NCBI GenBank assembly: GCA_017404955.1
Contig: JAFRBH010000009.1
Location: forward strand, 1 to 42,881
DNA from: Candidatus Saccharimonadota bacterium
GTDB lineage: Bacteria; Patescibacteriota; Saccharimonadia; Saccharimonadales; Saccharimonadaceae
Reading direction: 5' to 3'
Length of the DNA: 42,881 nt
Shown: positions 24,500-31,499 of the stretch, in pieces
How positions within the stretch are numbered: position 1 is the stretch's first letter
How the letters are laid out: every line of letters starts with the position of its first letter
Notes under the pieces: generated by a model
Databases searched by the model: none
Told to the model about the DNA's origin: nothing
Seen by the model: the letters and a program-made list of their open reading frames with translations, nothing else
Position numbers and translations under genes: made by a program

Positions 24500-25114
24500 T
24501 CACTTTCCAGGGTAGGTGAGAATAGTATTCACCGTGTACCCCTTTTTCCTTAAACTGGCCTTACCGTTAAACCTGTCAAGATCTATCAAGGCGAGAATCA
24601 TTACCACTTCGCCACCAAGCTGTTTAACCAACCTGGCAGCAGCTGCTGTGCTACTACCCGTAACGATCAGGTCATCGACCAAGACAACCTTGTCTCCTTC
24701 TTTGATCGCGTCGTCGTGAACTTCGAGCGTGTCTTTACCATATTCGAGGTCGTAGCTTTCCTGAACTACCTTACCGGGTAACTTCCCTTTTCTCCTGATT
24801 GGCACAAACGGCCGGTTCAGCCTGTCTGCAAGCGCTGCTCCATAAACAAAACCACGGGCTTCAATGGCCGCGATTTTATCTATTTCGTGTTCGTACAAGA
24901 ACATTTGCAGCCCTGATACCGAATACCTGAATGCATCCGCGTCATTCCAGACCGTAGTGACGTCACTGAACGTCGCCCCTTCCTTTGGAAAATCCGGGAT
25001 TACTCTGATGGCATTGTCCACTACTTTTACTACCTTTTCGGTAGTGATAGCATTTGTTACGCCAAGAAGATCGCTCTTCTTCCACTTCGCCTTTTCGGTT
25101 TTTTTCTTTCCCAT
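24500..25114 (-). CDS. apt: Adenine phosphoribosyltransferase-like protein
   Basis: The 204-residue protein has about 30 extra basic N-terminal residues, then the Apt body: IRVIPDFPKEGATFSDVT, IAAIEARGFVYGAALAD, FVPIRRKGKLPGKVVQESYDLEYG and the PRPP-binding VVLVDDLIVTGSSTAAA. This reaction makes AMP from adenine and PRPP. Purine salvage fits a lineage that is usually auxotrophic for purines. It lies between rplK and rplA, where no gene is normally found. The ribosome binding site is AAAAGGAGGTCC. Confidence 0.92.
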   Translation of the reverse strand: MGKKKTEKAKWKKSDLLGVTNAITTEKVVKVVDNAIRVIPDFPKEGATFSDVTTVWNDADAFRYSVSGLQMFLYEHEIDKIAAIEARGFVYGAALADRLNRPFVPIRRKGKLPGKVVQESYDLEYGKDTLEVHDDAIKEGDKVVLVDDLIVTGSSTAAAARLVKQLGGEVVMILALIDLDRFNGKASLRKKGYTVNTILTYPGK

Positions 25115-25182
25115 TTAGGACCTCCTTTTAAGGTACTTCCCTGTTAGACGTATATTTCTACGCCGTCCACCCCATTAGTTTT

Positions 25183-25211
25183 ATTATACAACAAAAAGGC
25201 TCCTTTTTCAA
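25183..25211 (-). promoter_or_regulatory. apt promoter built into the rplK terminator
   Basis: The minus strand has TTGAAA (25206-25211), 17 nt and TATAAT (25183-25188). The -35 hexamer lies in the loop and 3' arm of the preceding terminator hairpin. A leader of about 60 nt with a small hairpin follows. Confidence 0.6.
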
Positions 25212-25222
25212 GGAGTCTTTTT
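25193..25222. terminator. Terminator after rplK
   Basis: On minus, AAAAAGACTCCTT and AAGGAGCCTTTTT form a long stem with a T run. Confidence 0.85.
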
Positions 25223-25266
25223 GGTATATATCTTAATAACTACAACAATCTGTTGCTATGTTGCAA

Positions 25267-25698
25267 TTAACCTTCAACTTCCACACCCATTGAACGAGCG
25301 GTGCCAGCCACAACTTTGACGGCGCCATCTAGGTCAACAGCATTGAGCTGATCCATCTTAGCCTTGGCAATTTCCTCGAGCTGAGCGTGAGAAATCTTGC
25401 CGACCTTTTCAAGGTTAGGTTTACCTGAACCCTTCTGAATCTTAATAGCTTCGCGAATAAGATCATCCACAGGCTGACCGAGACATACCCAGTCAAAAGT
25501 GCGATCTTCATAGACCTTAATATGGACAATCACATTCTTACCCATATAATCTTTGGTAGCTTCATTGAATGGATTAATAAAGTCCATCATGTTAAGTCCC
25601 CATTGACCAAGAGTAGAACCTACTGGAGGGCCTGCGGTGGCCTTACCACCAGGAATTCTGAGTTTTAGATTTCCAATACATTTTTTGGCTTCTGCCAT
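25267..25698 (-). CDS. rplK: Ribosomal protein uL11
   Basis: The 143-residue protein has the N-terminal domain LRIPGGKATAGPPVGSTLGQ and the C-terminal RNA-binding domain with KIQKGSGKPN and VKVVAGTARSMGVEV. It sits at the GTPase-associated centre and interacts with L10-L12 and factors. Length and sequence are normal. The ribosome binding site is AAAGGAAA. It has its own promoter and terminator, so here it is a single-gene unit rather than part of an L11-L1 operon. Confidence 0.98.
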   Translation of the reverse strand: MAEAKKCIGNLKLRIPGGKATAGPPVGSTLGQWGLNMMDFINPFNEATKDYMGKNVIVHIKVYEDRTFDWVCLGQPVDDLIREAIKIQKGSGKPNLEKVGKISHAQLEEIAKAKMDQLNAVDLDGAVKVVAGTARSMGVEVEG

Positions 25699-25763
25699 AA
25701 TTATTTCCTTTCGATTAATGTCGCATAAAGAAGCGTCGCGACAAATCGTGCGTAACGATTTTT

Positions 25764-25792
25764 ATTATAATGCATATCGCTTAAAAATGCAA
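25764..25792 (-). promoter_or_regulatory. rplK promoter and structured leader
   Basis: The minus strand has TTGCAT (25787-25792), 17 nt and TATAAT (25764-25769). The 60-nt leader holds two hairpins, AAATCGT with ACGATTT and GTCGC with GCGAC. Confidence 0.7.
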
Positions 25793-25794
25793 GT

Positions 25795-25827
25795 AAAAAC
25801 CCAGCGCATTATTCCTCGCTGGGTTTT
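25795..25827 (-). terminator. Terminator of the gene at 25861
   Basis: On minus, AACCCAGCG and CGCTGGGTT form a 9-bp stem followed by TTTAC. It lies just upstream of the rplK -35 box. Confidence 0.85.
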
Positions 25828-25860
25828 CTCGCCTCTCGGCGAACTAGCTTTTTCCTATGG

Positions 25861-26478
25861 CTAAGCAGAAGCCCTGTTCCGATATGCTCGCTTTATAACA
25901 TTGAGCATTGCCAGCTTGTCACGATATTGCGCTTCAATATCTGCGCATTCCTGTCGAGTACTCTCGTATTCATCTTCGAACTCTCTTGCATACAGTGGTG
26001 CTCGAAATGTTCTAAGCATCAACTTACTGACCAAGTAAGTTACTAAGCATACTGGAATACAAATGAGTAGCGCCTGCAGGCCAGGCCCACGAGTAAGCGT
26101 GTTCATGGCAAGATCAAAATCCACATGCAGCAGAAAACGGTCTACCAGGAAGAACGTCACCATCCCCGAAACTATCGCATAAGCAAAGCTGTTCAGGTTG
26201 TCACTGCGGCACTTGGCCATTAGTTCTGCTTCCTTAAACTCCGGAGTTTCATAGTCTAAGATCTTGAGATTAAGCTCCGTATATTTCTGATGGAGCCGCT
26301 CCAGATCTTCGCTATTGTCATCCCTCAGCTGCACATAAACCTGATACAACATGTCATCAGGAATATCCGCCGTTTCAAGTAGGTCCTCATAAAAGGCTTC
26401 CTCCCGCATCCGAACTGGCACTTCTGCAACATCGGGCTTGCAAACTTTTCCATAGGTTTTGACGTAAATGTTCTCCAT
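25861..26478 (-). CDS. Two-helix membrane hairpin protein with coiled-coil tail
   Basis: The 205-residue protein has a charged helical N-terminal part (1-95), two membrane helices (about 97-117 and 134-155) and a C-terminal helix (about 163-199) ending AMLNVIKRAYRNRASA. It shares this layout with the proteins at 20488, 26594 and 27315. Function is unknown; membrane tethering of a cytoplasmic coiled coil is the simplest reading. It has promoter TTGGCA-17-TATAAT (26508-26536), ribosome binding site AAAGGGGGT and a terminator. Confidence 0.72.
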   Translation of the reverse strand: MENIYVKTYGKVCKPDVAEVPVRMREEAFYEDLLETADIPDDMLYQVYVQLRDDNSEDLERLHQKYTELNLKILDYETPEFKEAELMAKCRSDNLNSFAYAIVSGMVTFFLVDRFLLHVDFDLAMNTLTRGPGLQALLICIPVCLVTYLVSKLMLRTFRAPLYAREFEDEYESTRQECADIEAQYRDKLAMLNVIKRAYRNRASA

Positions 26479-26556
26479 TTCTACCCCCTTTCAAAATAGC
26501 CTCTGTCATTATAGCACTAACATTTTATTTTGCCAAGAAGTTTTTAAAACACCGAG

Positions 26557-26582
26557 AAAAAGCGCCCCATAAATAGGGACGC
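26557..26582 (-). terminator. Terminator of the gene at 26594
   Basis: On minus, GCGTCCC and GGGGCGC form a 7-bp stem with one T-G pair, followed by TTTTTC. Confidence 0.8.
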
Positions 26583-26593
26583 CTTCGTCTAGC

Positions 26594-27142
26594 TCACATC
26601 AGCCCATGTTGATGGCTGTATTCTCGTATAGCCATCAAGTATGACTCGTAGAGGTGTATCCTGTTGCGGAGGATCACCTCCTTGATCATAGCTTCTTCTT
26701 CGGAGGCCTCAGAAGCTTTATATTGTTTCCTTCTTACTATCTCCTCCGCAAACAAAATAAAGCTGAAGAGAGCTACGGCTATTAGCCACGCCTCCGTAGC
26801 TGTGATATCAAAGCCATAGACACTAAAATGCCATAGACCCCATACCGCTACAAGGATGTTTCCACAACCCAATCCAAAAAACAGACCGAGAATCAGGTTG
26901 TCGCACTTCCAGTTATCCTTGCTCCAGAGGATTTCCCTCCTTGACTGCTCTATGCTGCTATTTAACAGGGCCGTCAGGTTTGCCTCTAAGGTTTTGAAAT
27001 CTTCTGGAGGCACACGCCTTAAAATTCTCCTAAAATATACCACGTCGTCTTCACCTCTGCGGCGAGCGTTATTCTTAGACGACGTTTTCACATAGGAAAG
27101 CGTTTCTTGTTCTATTGTTTCAATTACATCCAAGTCCTTCAT
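26594..27142 (-). CDS. Two-helix membrane hairpin protein with coiled-coil tail
   Basis: The 182-residue protein has a helical, arginine-rich N-terminal part (1-78), two membrane helices (about 82-104 and 117-134) and a C-terminal helix (about 145-178) ending SYLMAIREYSHQHGLM. The N-terminal YVKTSSKNNARRR stretch recalls YVKTYGKV in the neighbouring protein at 25861. It is the second of two same-strand members inserted between nusG and rplK, and it is divergent from the third at 27315. The ribosome binding site is GGGGGGTG. Confidence 0.72.
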   Translation of the reverse strand: MKDLDVIETIEQETLSYVKTSSKNNARRRGEDDVVYFRRILRRVPPEDFKTLEANLTALLNSSIEQSRREILWSKDNWKCDNLILGLFFGLGCGNILVAVWGLWHFSVYGFDITATEAWLIAVALFSFILFAEEIVRRKQYKASEASEEEAMIKEVILRNRIHLYESYLMAIREYSHQHGLM

Positions 27143-27189
27143 AGTTTCACCCCCCTTATCCTGGACTAGATCTTAAAGTACATATTACT

Positions 27190-27218
27190 ATTTTATCACA
27201 GTCTTCTAAAAAAGTCAA
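27190..27218 (-). promoter_or_regulatory. Promoter of the gene at 26594
   Basis: The minus strand has TTGACT (27213-27218), a 17-nt spacer and TAAAAT (27190-27195). Confidence 0.7.
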
Positions 27219-27236
27219 CCTACACCCCTGTTTTAC

Positions 27237-27264
27237 TTGACTTTTTCGAAATATTATGTATAAT
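27237..27264 (+). promoter_or_regulatory. Promoter of the gene at 27315
   Basis: TTGACT (27237-27242), a 16-nt spacer and TATAAT (27259-27264). The -35 boxes of this and the divergent promoter are 18 nt apart, so one regulator could control both. Confidence 0.7.
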
Positions 27265-27314
27265 ATTATTATGCACATTTACATTCTGGGTCATTTTTTA
27301 CGAGGAGGTAGAAA

Positions 27315-27968
27315 ATGATGATTGATATTATAAAATTTATTGAACAGAGAAAGAACCAGATTTCTATCAGAGAGATCAGATACATGAAAGAGGAAGCGGA
27401 AGAGTTCGAGAGCCAACGTGAAATCCTTGACTTTTTAATCAGGGAGAAACTCCTAGCATCTGTTGACGCAGTTGAGCTTTACAAATCTATCTGCTTAACC
27501 CTTAAAGGCTATCGAAAGATATATTCACAGGTTTCAACGGAACGAAAGGCTAACAGGGAGCTGGCCATAAAGGAACGCAAAGAAGCCCAAATCTCTCTTT
27601 CTATAGAGAGTATCGTGGTCTGTATTATCTGTATTGCAGTACTGGTGTTTATATACGCCACTATGTTCTTTGACATTCAATCCCAAGGCTACACCCCTAC
27701 AGGCATAGCCTTGTTCGCCTGTAGGCTGTCGGTTTACGTGATTGTTGGCATCATCTGTTGCCTTGTTTATGCCCTGATCAAGGCAATAGTAGCAATCTTC
27801 CTAGCTAATCGCAGCGCAAAGGAGGAAGCGGCCGAGCTGGCGCACGCCACCAAGATGCAATTACAGAGGCTTGACAAAGAGATGTCTGAACTTGAACTCT
27901 GTAAAGGTATGTTGGAGCGCTACAACGGTCGCAACGGCTTACCCACTCAGGGGGAGAGCTACGAGTAG
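27315..27968 (+). CDS. Two-helix membrane hairpin protein with coiled-coil tail
   Basis: The 217-residue protein has a long charged helical N-terminal part (1-95), two membrane helices (about 98-119 and 138-164), and a C-terminal coiled coil (about 168-202) with LDKEMSELELCKGMLERYNG, followed by a short hydrophilic end. It is the fourth protein of this design in the window. The start is ATG at 27315 or the next codon, with GAGGAGGT 6-9 nt before it. It is followed by its own terminator and separates nusG from the upstream promoter regions of the two minus-strand relatives. Confidence 0.72.
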   Translation: MMIDIIKFIEQRKNQISIREIRYMKEEAEEFESQREILDFLIREKLLASVDAVELYKSICLTLKGYRKIYSQVSTERKANRELAIKERKEAQISLSIESIVVCIICIAVLVFIYATMFFDIQSQGYTPTGIALFACRLSVYVIVGIICCLVYALIKAIVAIFLANRSAKEEAAELAHATKMQLQRLDKEMSELELCKGMLERYNGRNGLPTQGESYE

Positions 27969-27992
27969 CAACCAACCCAGAAAGAAGTGCAA

Positions 27993-28024
27993 CAAAATGG
28001 CGCCTTATTTGGACGCCATTTTTC
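27993..28024 (+). terminator. Terminator of the gene at 27315
   Basis: AAAATGGCG and CGCCATTTTT form a stem of about 8 bp with an interior mismatch and a T run. Confidence 0.8.
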
Positions 28025-28080
28025 ATGTTTTAGAAAATTTGAAAGTTTTGTGTGGAAAACTTCACACCATATATTGAGGT

Positions 28081-28626
28081 CTAAATTTTCTTGACCTGGA
28101 GAGCATCAAGCTCGACTGGCGTTTCGCGGCCAAACATAGAAACCATAACCTTGAGCTTGCCTTTTTCGCTATCAATTTCAGAAATGGTGCCATCGAAACC
28201 TTTGAATGGGCCATCGGTAATGGAAACCACTTCGTCGATAGAGTAATTGACAGAGAACTTTGGGTCTTCTACACCCATACGTTTCTTGATCTTGGCGATC
28301 TCTTTCTCAGAAACAGGGGTAGGTTGAGTGCCAGTGCCAATGAATCCAGTTACGCCAGGGGTATTACGAACAATATACCAGGTTTCATCAGAAAGTTTCA
28401 TCTCCACGAGTACGTAACCCTGGAAAATCTTGCGGTCAACGACTTTGCGCTTACCGTTTTTAATCTCAATTTGCTTTTCTTTTGGTACAAGAGCATCGAA
28501 AATCTTACCTTTCATCTCGATACCATCGACACGCTGCTTGATAGAATCAGCAACCTTGTCTTCGTAGCCAGAGTAGGTGGAAATTGCATACCAAGCTCTG
28601 GTGTCATCATATCTATTTACTGCCAT
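28081..28626 (-). CDS. nusG: Transcription termination/antitermination factor NusG
   Basis: The 181-residue protein has the NGN domain (AWYAISTYSGYEDKVADSI, then YVLVEMKLSDETWYIVRNTPGVTGF) and a C-terminal KOW domain (VVSITDGPFKGFDGTISEID). NusG binds RNA polymerase and links it to Rho or the ribosome. It follows secE by 15 nt in the usual secE-nusG pair, but rplK does not follow. The ribosome binding site is AAAGGAA. Confidence 0.97.
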   Translation of the reverse strand: MAVNRYDDTRAWYAISTYSGYEDKVADSIKQRVDGIEMKGKIFDALVPKEKQIEIKNGKRKVVDRKIFQGYVLVEMKLSDETWYIVRNTPGVTGFIGTGTQPTPVSEKEIAKIKKRMGVEDPKFSVNYSIDEVVSITDGPFKGFDGTISEIDSEKGKLKVMVSMFGRETPVELDALQVKKI

Positions 28627-28641
28627 ATAATTCCTTTCTCT

Positions 28642-29019
28642 TTAACCCAATATTAATCCAAATAACCATGTAAATAATGCATCTAGGAGCATAATGATTG
28701 CAATGAAGATGCCAGTGTAAACAAACACCGCAAAAACCATTTTCCAAGTAGCTTTTCTAGATGGCCAGCGCACCTGACGAAGCTCAAGCCATGCGTTTTT
28801 AAAGTAATTACCTTCTTTTTTCGATTTTTTCTCTGCCTTCGCGACAGCTTTGGTTGCTTTAGCATCGATTTTGACCGATTTTCCGGTAGATTTAGCAGGT
28901 TTTGCGGATCTACCGCTATCTTTTCCCACTTTGACCTTTTTTACCGTCTTAGGGGCTTCTAATGGCTCCTCCGGCGATTTTCCCGGATCTTGGGCCTTAA
29001 TTCTGGTAATTTTAGCCAC
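28642..29019 (-). CDS. secE: SecE preprotein translocase subunit, extended N-terminus
   Basis: The 125-residue protein ends in the SecE core: an amphipathic helix with ELRQVRWPSRKATWK and one membrane helix (about 92-118). Before it lie about 70 residues rich in K, A, S and P. SecE clamps SecY (39366-40781) in the translocon. The start is taken as GTG at 29019 because AAAGGAGAC lies 4-5 nt before it; the upstream in-frame ATG has no such site. An inverted repeat (AAGCCTA with TAGGCTT, 29047-29062) lies in the leader. Confidence 0.9.
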   Translation of the reverse strand: MAKITRIKAQDPGKSPEEPLEAPKTVKKVKVGKDSGRSAKPAKSTGKSVKIDAKATKAVAKAEKKSKKEGNYFKNAWLELRQVRWPSRKATWKMVFAVFVYTGIFIAIIMLLDALFTWLFGLILG

Positions 29020-29175
29020 TTTTGTCTCCTTTACTCCTATAAAAATAAGCCTATCTAGGCTTGTCAAGTCAAGTATAGCAAAAAATTTCTAAAAGTAAAG
29101 ACTTTTTCTTCTGGATTTTTTTGCTAAAATGGATTTAGGTTAGTGGGAGCACATTGCAAAGTGAGGTGATTTATT

Positions 29176-29925
29176 TTGAGTGCAGCTGAGAATATATGGA
29201 AAAGTTTTGAATCTTTTTTCCAACTTCAGGGGGTATTCAGGAGCGGCTTTACACGTACTGGAGTGTATGGTTTTTATGTGGATCCGAACGATCCGAAAGA
29301 TAATCCAGAGATACTCCGTAATCTTGAGAGATACAACGTCAGTACGACAGGGTGTCATTGTGGCCGAACGGCCAATCTTTTGTACGATATAATGCGATGG
29401 TATCCTATGTATTTCCGAAACGAAGATATAAGTCTGGCAATCAAGGTAGCTCTCTGCCACGACATCGGAGAAAGTATAGTTGGCGATATCGCTGCAGATG
29501 GCTCAGCTGAACATGAGAAGAAAAAGGCAGCCGAGTGGGCAGCAGTCCAGGAGTTCTATTCCTATCAACCGAAGGGAGATCGGTCAGCGATCATAGAATT
29601 GCATCGTCAATTTGATGAGGATACTACTTTTCTCGGTCAGGCAATCCGCGTAGCGGACAAACTGGATGCTCTTGGCGAACTAATTATCCTGGAAGGCTGC
29701 GGATTCAAGGGTGACGTCTTGAAGAAACGCATACCATCAGAGCAGGATATGAAGTATGCAGAGAAGATCGGTTCCTCCAACTGTACTGATGAATGGGCGT
29801 ACTGTTTCTATCAGATGATGGAGCAACAGGACTACGACAAGCGCTTGAAAACTATCGCAGCGGAGTTTTTAACTGCAGGGCTGAAGTCAATCGGCAGGCC
29901 ATTATACGAATGGTGGCTGGTTTAA
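29176..29925 (+). CDS. HD-domain hydrolase (YfbR/HDDC2-like)
   Basis: The 249-residue protein has an HD metal site: the histidine of TTGCHCGRTANLL, the pair in ALCHDIGESIVGDIA and the aspartate in IRVADKLDALGELI. ESIVGD next to HD is typical of the YfbR/HDDC2 branch, which includes 5'-deoxynucleotidases that remove phosphate from dNMPs. A role in the dUMP/dTMP pool would fit, because thyA lies 95 nt downstream, but substrate is inference. The start is TTG at 29176 with GAGGTG upstream. It has its own terminator, so it is not a strict operon with thyA. Confidence 0.8.
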   Translation: MSAAENIWKSFESFFQLQGVFRSGFTRTGVYGFYVDPNDPKDNPEILRNLERYNVSTTGCHCGRTANLLYDIMRWYPMYFRNEDISLAIKVALCHDIGESIVGDIAADGSAEHEKKKAAEWAAVQEFYSYQPKGDRSAIIELHRQFDEDTTFLGQAIRVADKLDALGELIILEGCGFKGDVLKKRIPSEQDMKYAEKIGSSNCTDEWAYCFYQMMEQQDYDKRLKTIAAEFLTAGLKSIGRPLYEWWLV

Positions 29926-29936
29926 CCTCACTAACC

Positions 29937-29964
29937 AAAAGACCCTAGAAATTAGGGTCTTTTT
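29937..29964 (+). terminator. Terminator of the HD hydrolase gene
   Basis: AAAAGACCCTA, a 5-nt loop and TAGGGTCTTTTT form a strong hairpin with a T run. Confidence 0.9.
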
Positions 29965-30019
29965 CTTTTAAAATCTTATCTTCTGTGGTATACTAAAAAA
30001 CAGCTAACGGAGGTAAATT

Positions 30020-30985
30020 ATGAGTAAATTCGATGATCAATACCTTGACCTCTGTGAAAGGGTGTTGATTTACGGAGAAAGGGTGAGCAACGATCCGGCA
30101 GTTCTTAAGAGAAAAATTAAGAAGTCTACCGGGACTAATATGCCAAATCACTACGCGCAGACAGTAAAGCCTGTAACGACGATTCGCTTGCCCCACCAAG
30201 TGCTTTCGTTTGATCTTGAAGAAGAATTCCCAATTCTAACTTCAAAACAGGTCGCCTTCAAGACTGCAGTGTTAGAGATTTTATGGATTTATCAGGTACA
30301 AAGTAATGATGTGCGTTGGCTACATGAGCGCGGCATTAAGATTTGGGATGAGTGGGAAATTCCTGAAAATGGCAAATATATGGGCCGCGATTTCAAAAAG
30401 CTATACAAAGATCTTGGCCTGAAAGAAGACCCTGCCCACACTATTGGCACAGCTTATGGCTGGATTGCTAAGCGTTACCAACTCACTCAGAGTTTGATTG
30501 AGACGTTGAAGTCCGACCCAAATAACCGTCGTATGGTAATGTCTCTCTGGCAAAATGAATTTTTGAACACAGCGGCTCTACCATCTTGTGTCTGGAATTC
30601 AGAGTGGAACATTACTGATGGACGCCTAAATGTGCTAGTTAATTCTCGTTCCACCGATATTCCTCTAGGCTTGCCATTTAATATTACTCAGTATGCAGCA
30701 CTTTGTTGCTTGATCGCTCACAGCATTGGAATAAAGCCTGGGAAGATGACTTTTGTCTCTAACGACGCACACATCTATGAAAACCAGCTTCCTGGCATTC
30801 GTGAGCAACTTCGTCGTCGTGATGAACTCAAAGCCCGTGGTGAGAAGTTCCCTGATGCACCGAAACTTTGGCTCAACCCTGCAGTCAAAGACTTCTTCAA
30901 GTTCGACAATTCTAAAGAGTTAAAAGATATTCGTTTGATCGATTATAAACATCTTGGCAAAATCAGCATGCCGGTGTCGGCCTAG
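30020..30985 (+). CDS. thyA: Thymidylate synthase ThyA
   Basis: The 321-residue protein has NNRRMVMSLWQ, the catalytic cysteine C190 in LPSCVWN, and RSTDIPLGLPFNITQYAAL for dUMP binding. It methylates dUMP to dTMP with methylene-tetrahydrofolate and produces dihydrofolate. The usual LPPCH around the cysteine is LPSCV here. The first 40 residues are longer than in Escherichia coli. TATACT and GGAGG precede the ATG. It is first in an operon with folA and glyA. Confidence 0.97.
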   Translation: MSKFDDQYLDLCERVLIYGERVSNDPAVLKRKIKKSTGTNMPNHYAQTVKPVTTIRLPHQVLSFDLEEEFPILTSKQVAFKTAVLEILWIYQVQSNDVRWLHERGIKIWDEWEIPENGKYMGRDFKKLYKDLGLKEDPAHTIGTAYGWIAKRYQLTQSLIETLKSDPNNRRMVMSLWQNEFLNTAALPSCVWNSEWNITDGRLNVLVNSRSTDIPLGLPFNITQYAALCCLIAHSIGIKPGKMTFVSNDAHIYENQLPGIREQLRRRDELKARGEKFPDAPKLWLNPAVKDFFKFDNSKELKDIRLIDYKHLGKISMPVSA

Positions 30986-30994
30986 GAGGTAGCC

Positions 30995-31471
30995 TTGAGT
31001 TTTTCTATCATCGCGGCGGTCGGAAAAAACAGAGAGCTTGGCAAAAATGGCAAGCTGCTCTGGCATTTGCCAGAAGATTTGGCGTTTTTCAAGAAAACAA
31101 CACTTGGCCACTCGGTCTTGATGGGTAGAAAAACTTTTGAAAGTTTACCTTCTATGCTCCCCCAGAGAAAGCATTATATCGTTACCAGAAATCAAGATTT
31201 TAAAAGAGACGGCTTGGAGGTCGTTGAAGATTTAGAAAAGTTCATTGCTTCTGCTCCTGATGAAGAAATTTTCGTAATTGGTGGCGGGCAGATTTACGCT
31301 GCGATGCTACCTTATGCCGATACGTTATATTTAACAGAGGTAGATGCTGCCGATGAGTCCGCTGATACCTTTTTTCCGGAGTTCGATAGACTCAAGTTTA
31401 ACCGTGAAGTTTTAGGAAAGGGTATGAAAGATGGTATAAACTATCAATTCGTGAAATATACTAGAAAATAA
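30995..31471 (+). CDS. folA: Dihydrofolate reductase
   Basis: The 158-residue protein has IIAAVGKNRELGKNGKLLWHLPEDL, LMGRKTFESLP and FVIGGGQIYAAMLPYADTLYLTEV, the standard DHFR signatures for NADPH and folate binding. It regenerates tetrahydrofolate from the dihydrofolate made by ThyA. The start is TTG at 30995, set by GGAGG 5 nt upstream and located 9 nt after the thyA stop. Confidence 0.96.
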   Translation: MSFSIIAAVGKNRELGKNGKLLWHLPEDLAFFKKTTLGHSVLMGRKTFESLPSMLPQRKHYIVTRNQDFKRDGLEVVEDLEKFIASAPDEEIFVIGGGQIYAAMLPYADTLYLTEVDAADESADTFFPEFDRLKFNREVLGKGMKDGINYQFVKYTRK

Positions 31472-31499
31472 TTCGTGATATTGTCAAATAAGGAGGTCT

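Noticed and set aside
28027-28080. Terminator after nusG
   Set aside because: GTGTG and CACAC can pair but the stem is weak and no clear T run follows.
29140-29460. Minus-strand frame opposite the HD hydrolase gene
   Set aside because: It overlaps the gene start antisense, has no ribosome binding site and no recognisable motif.
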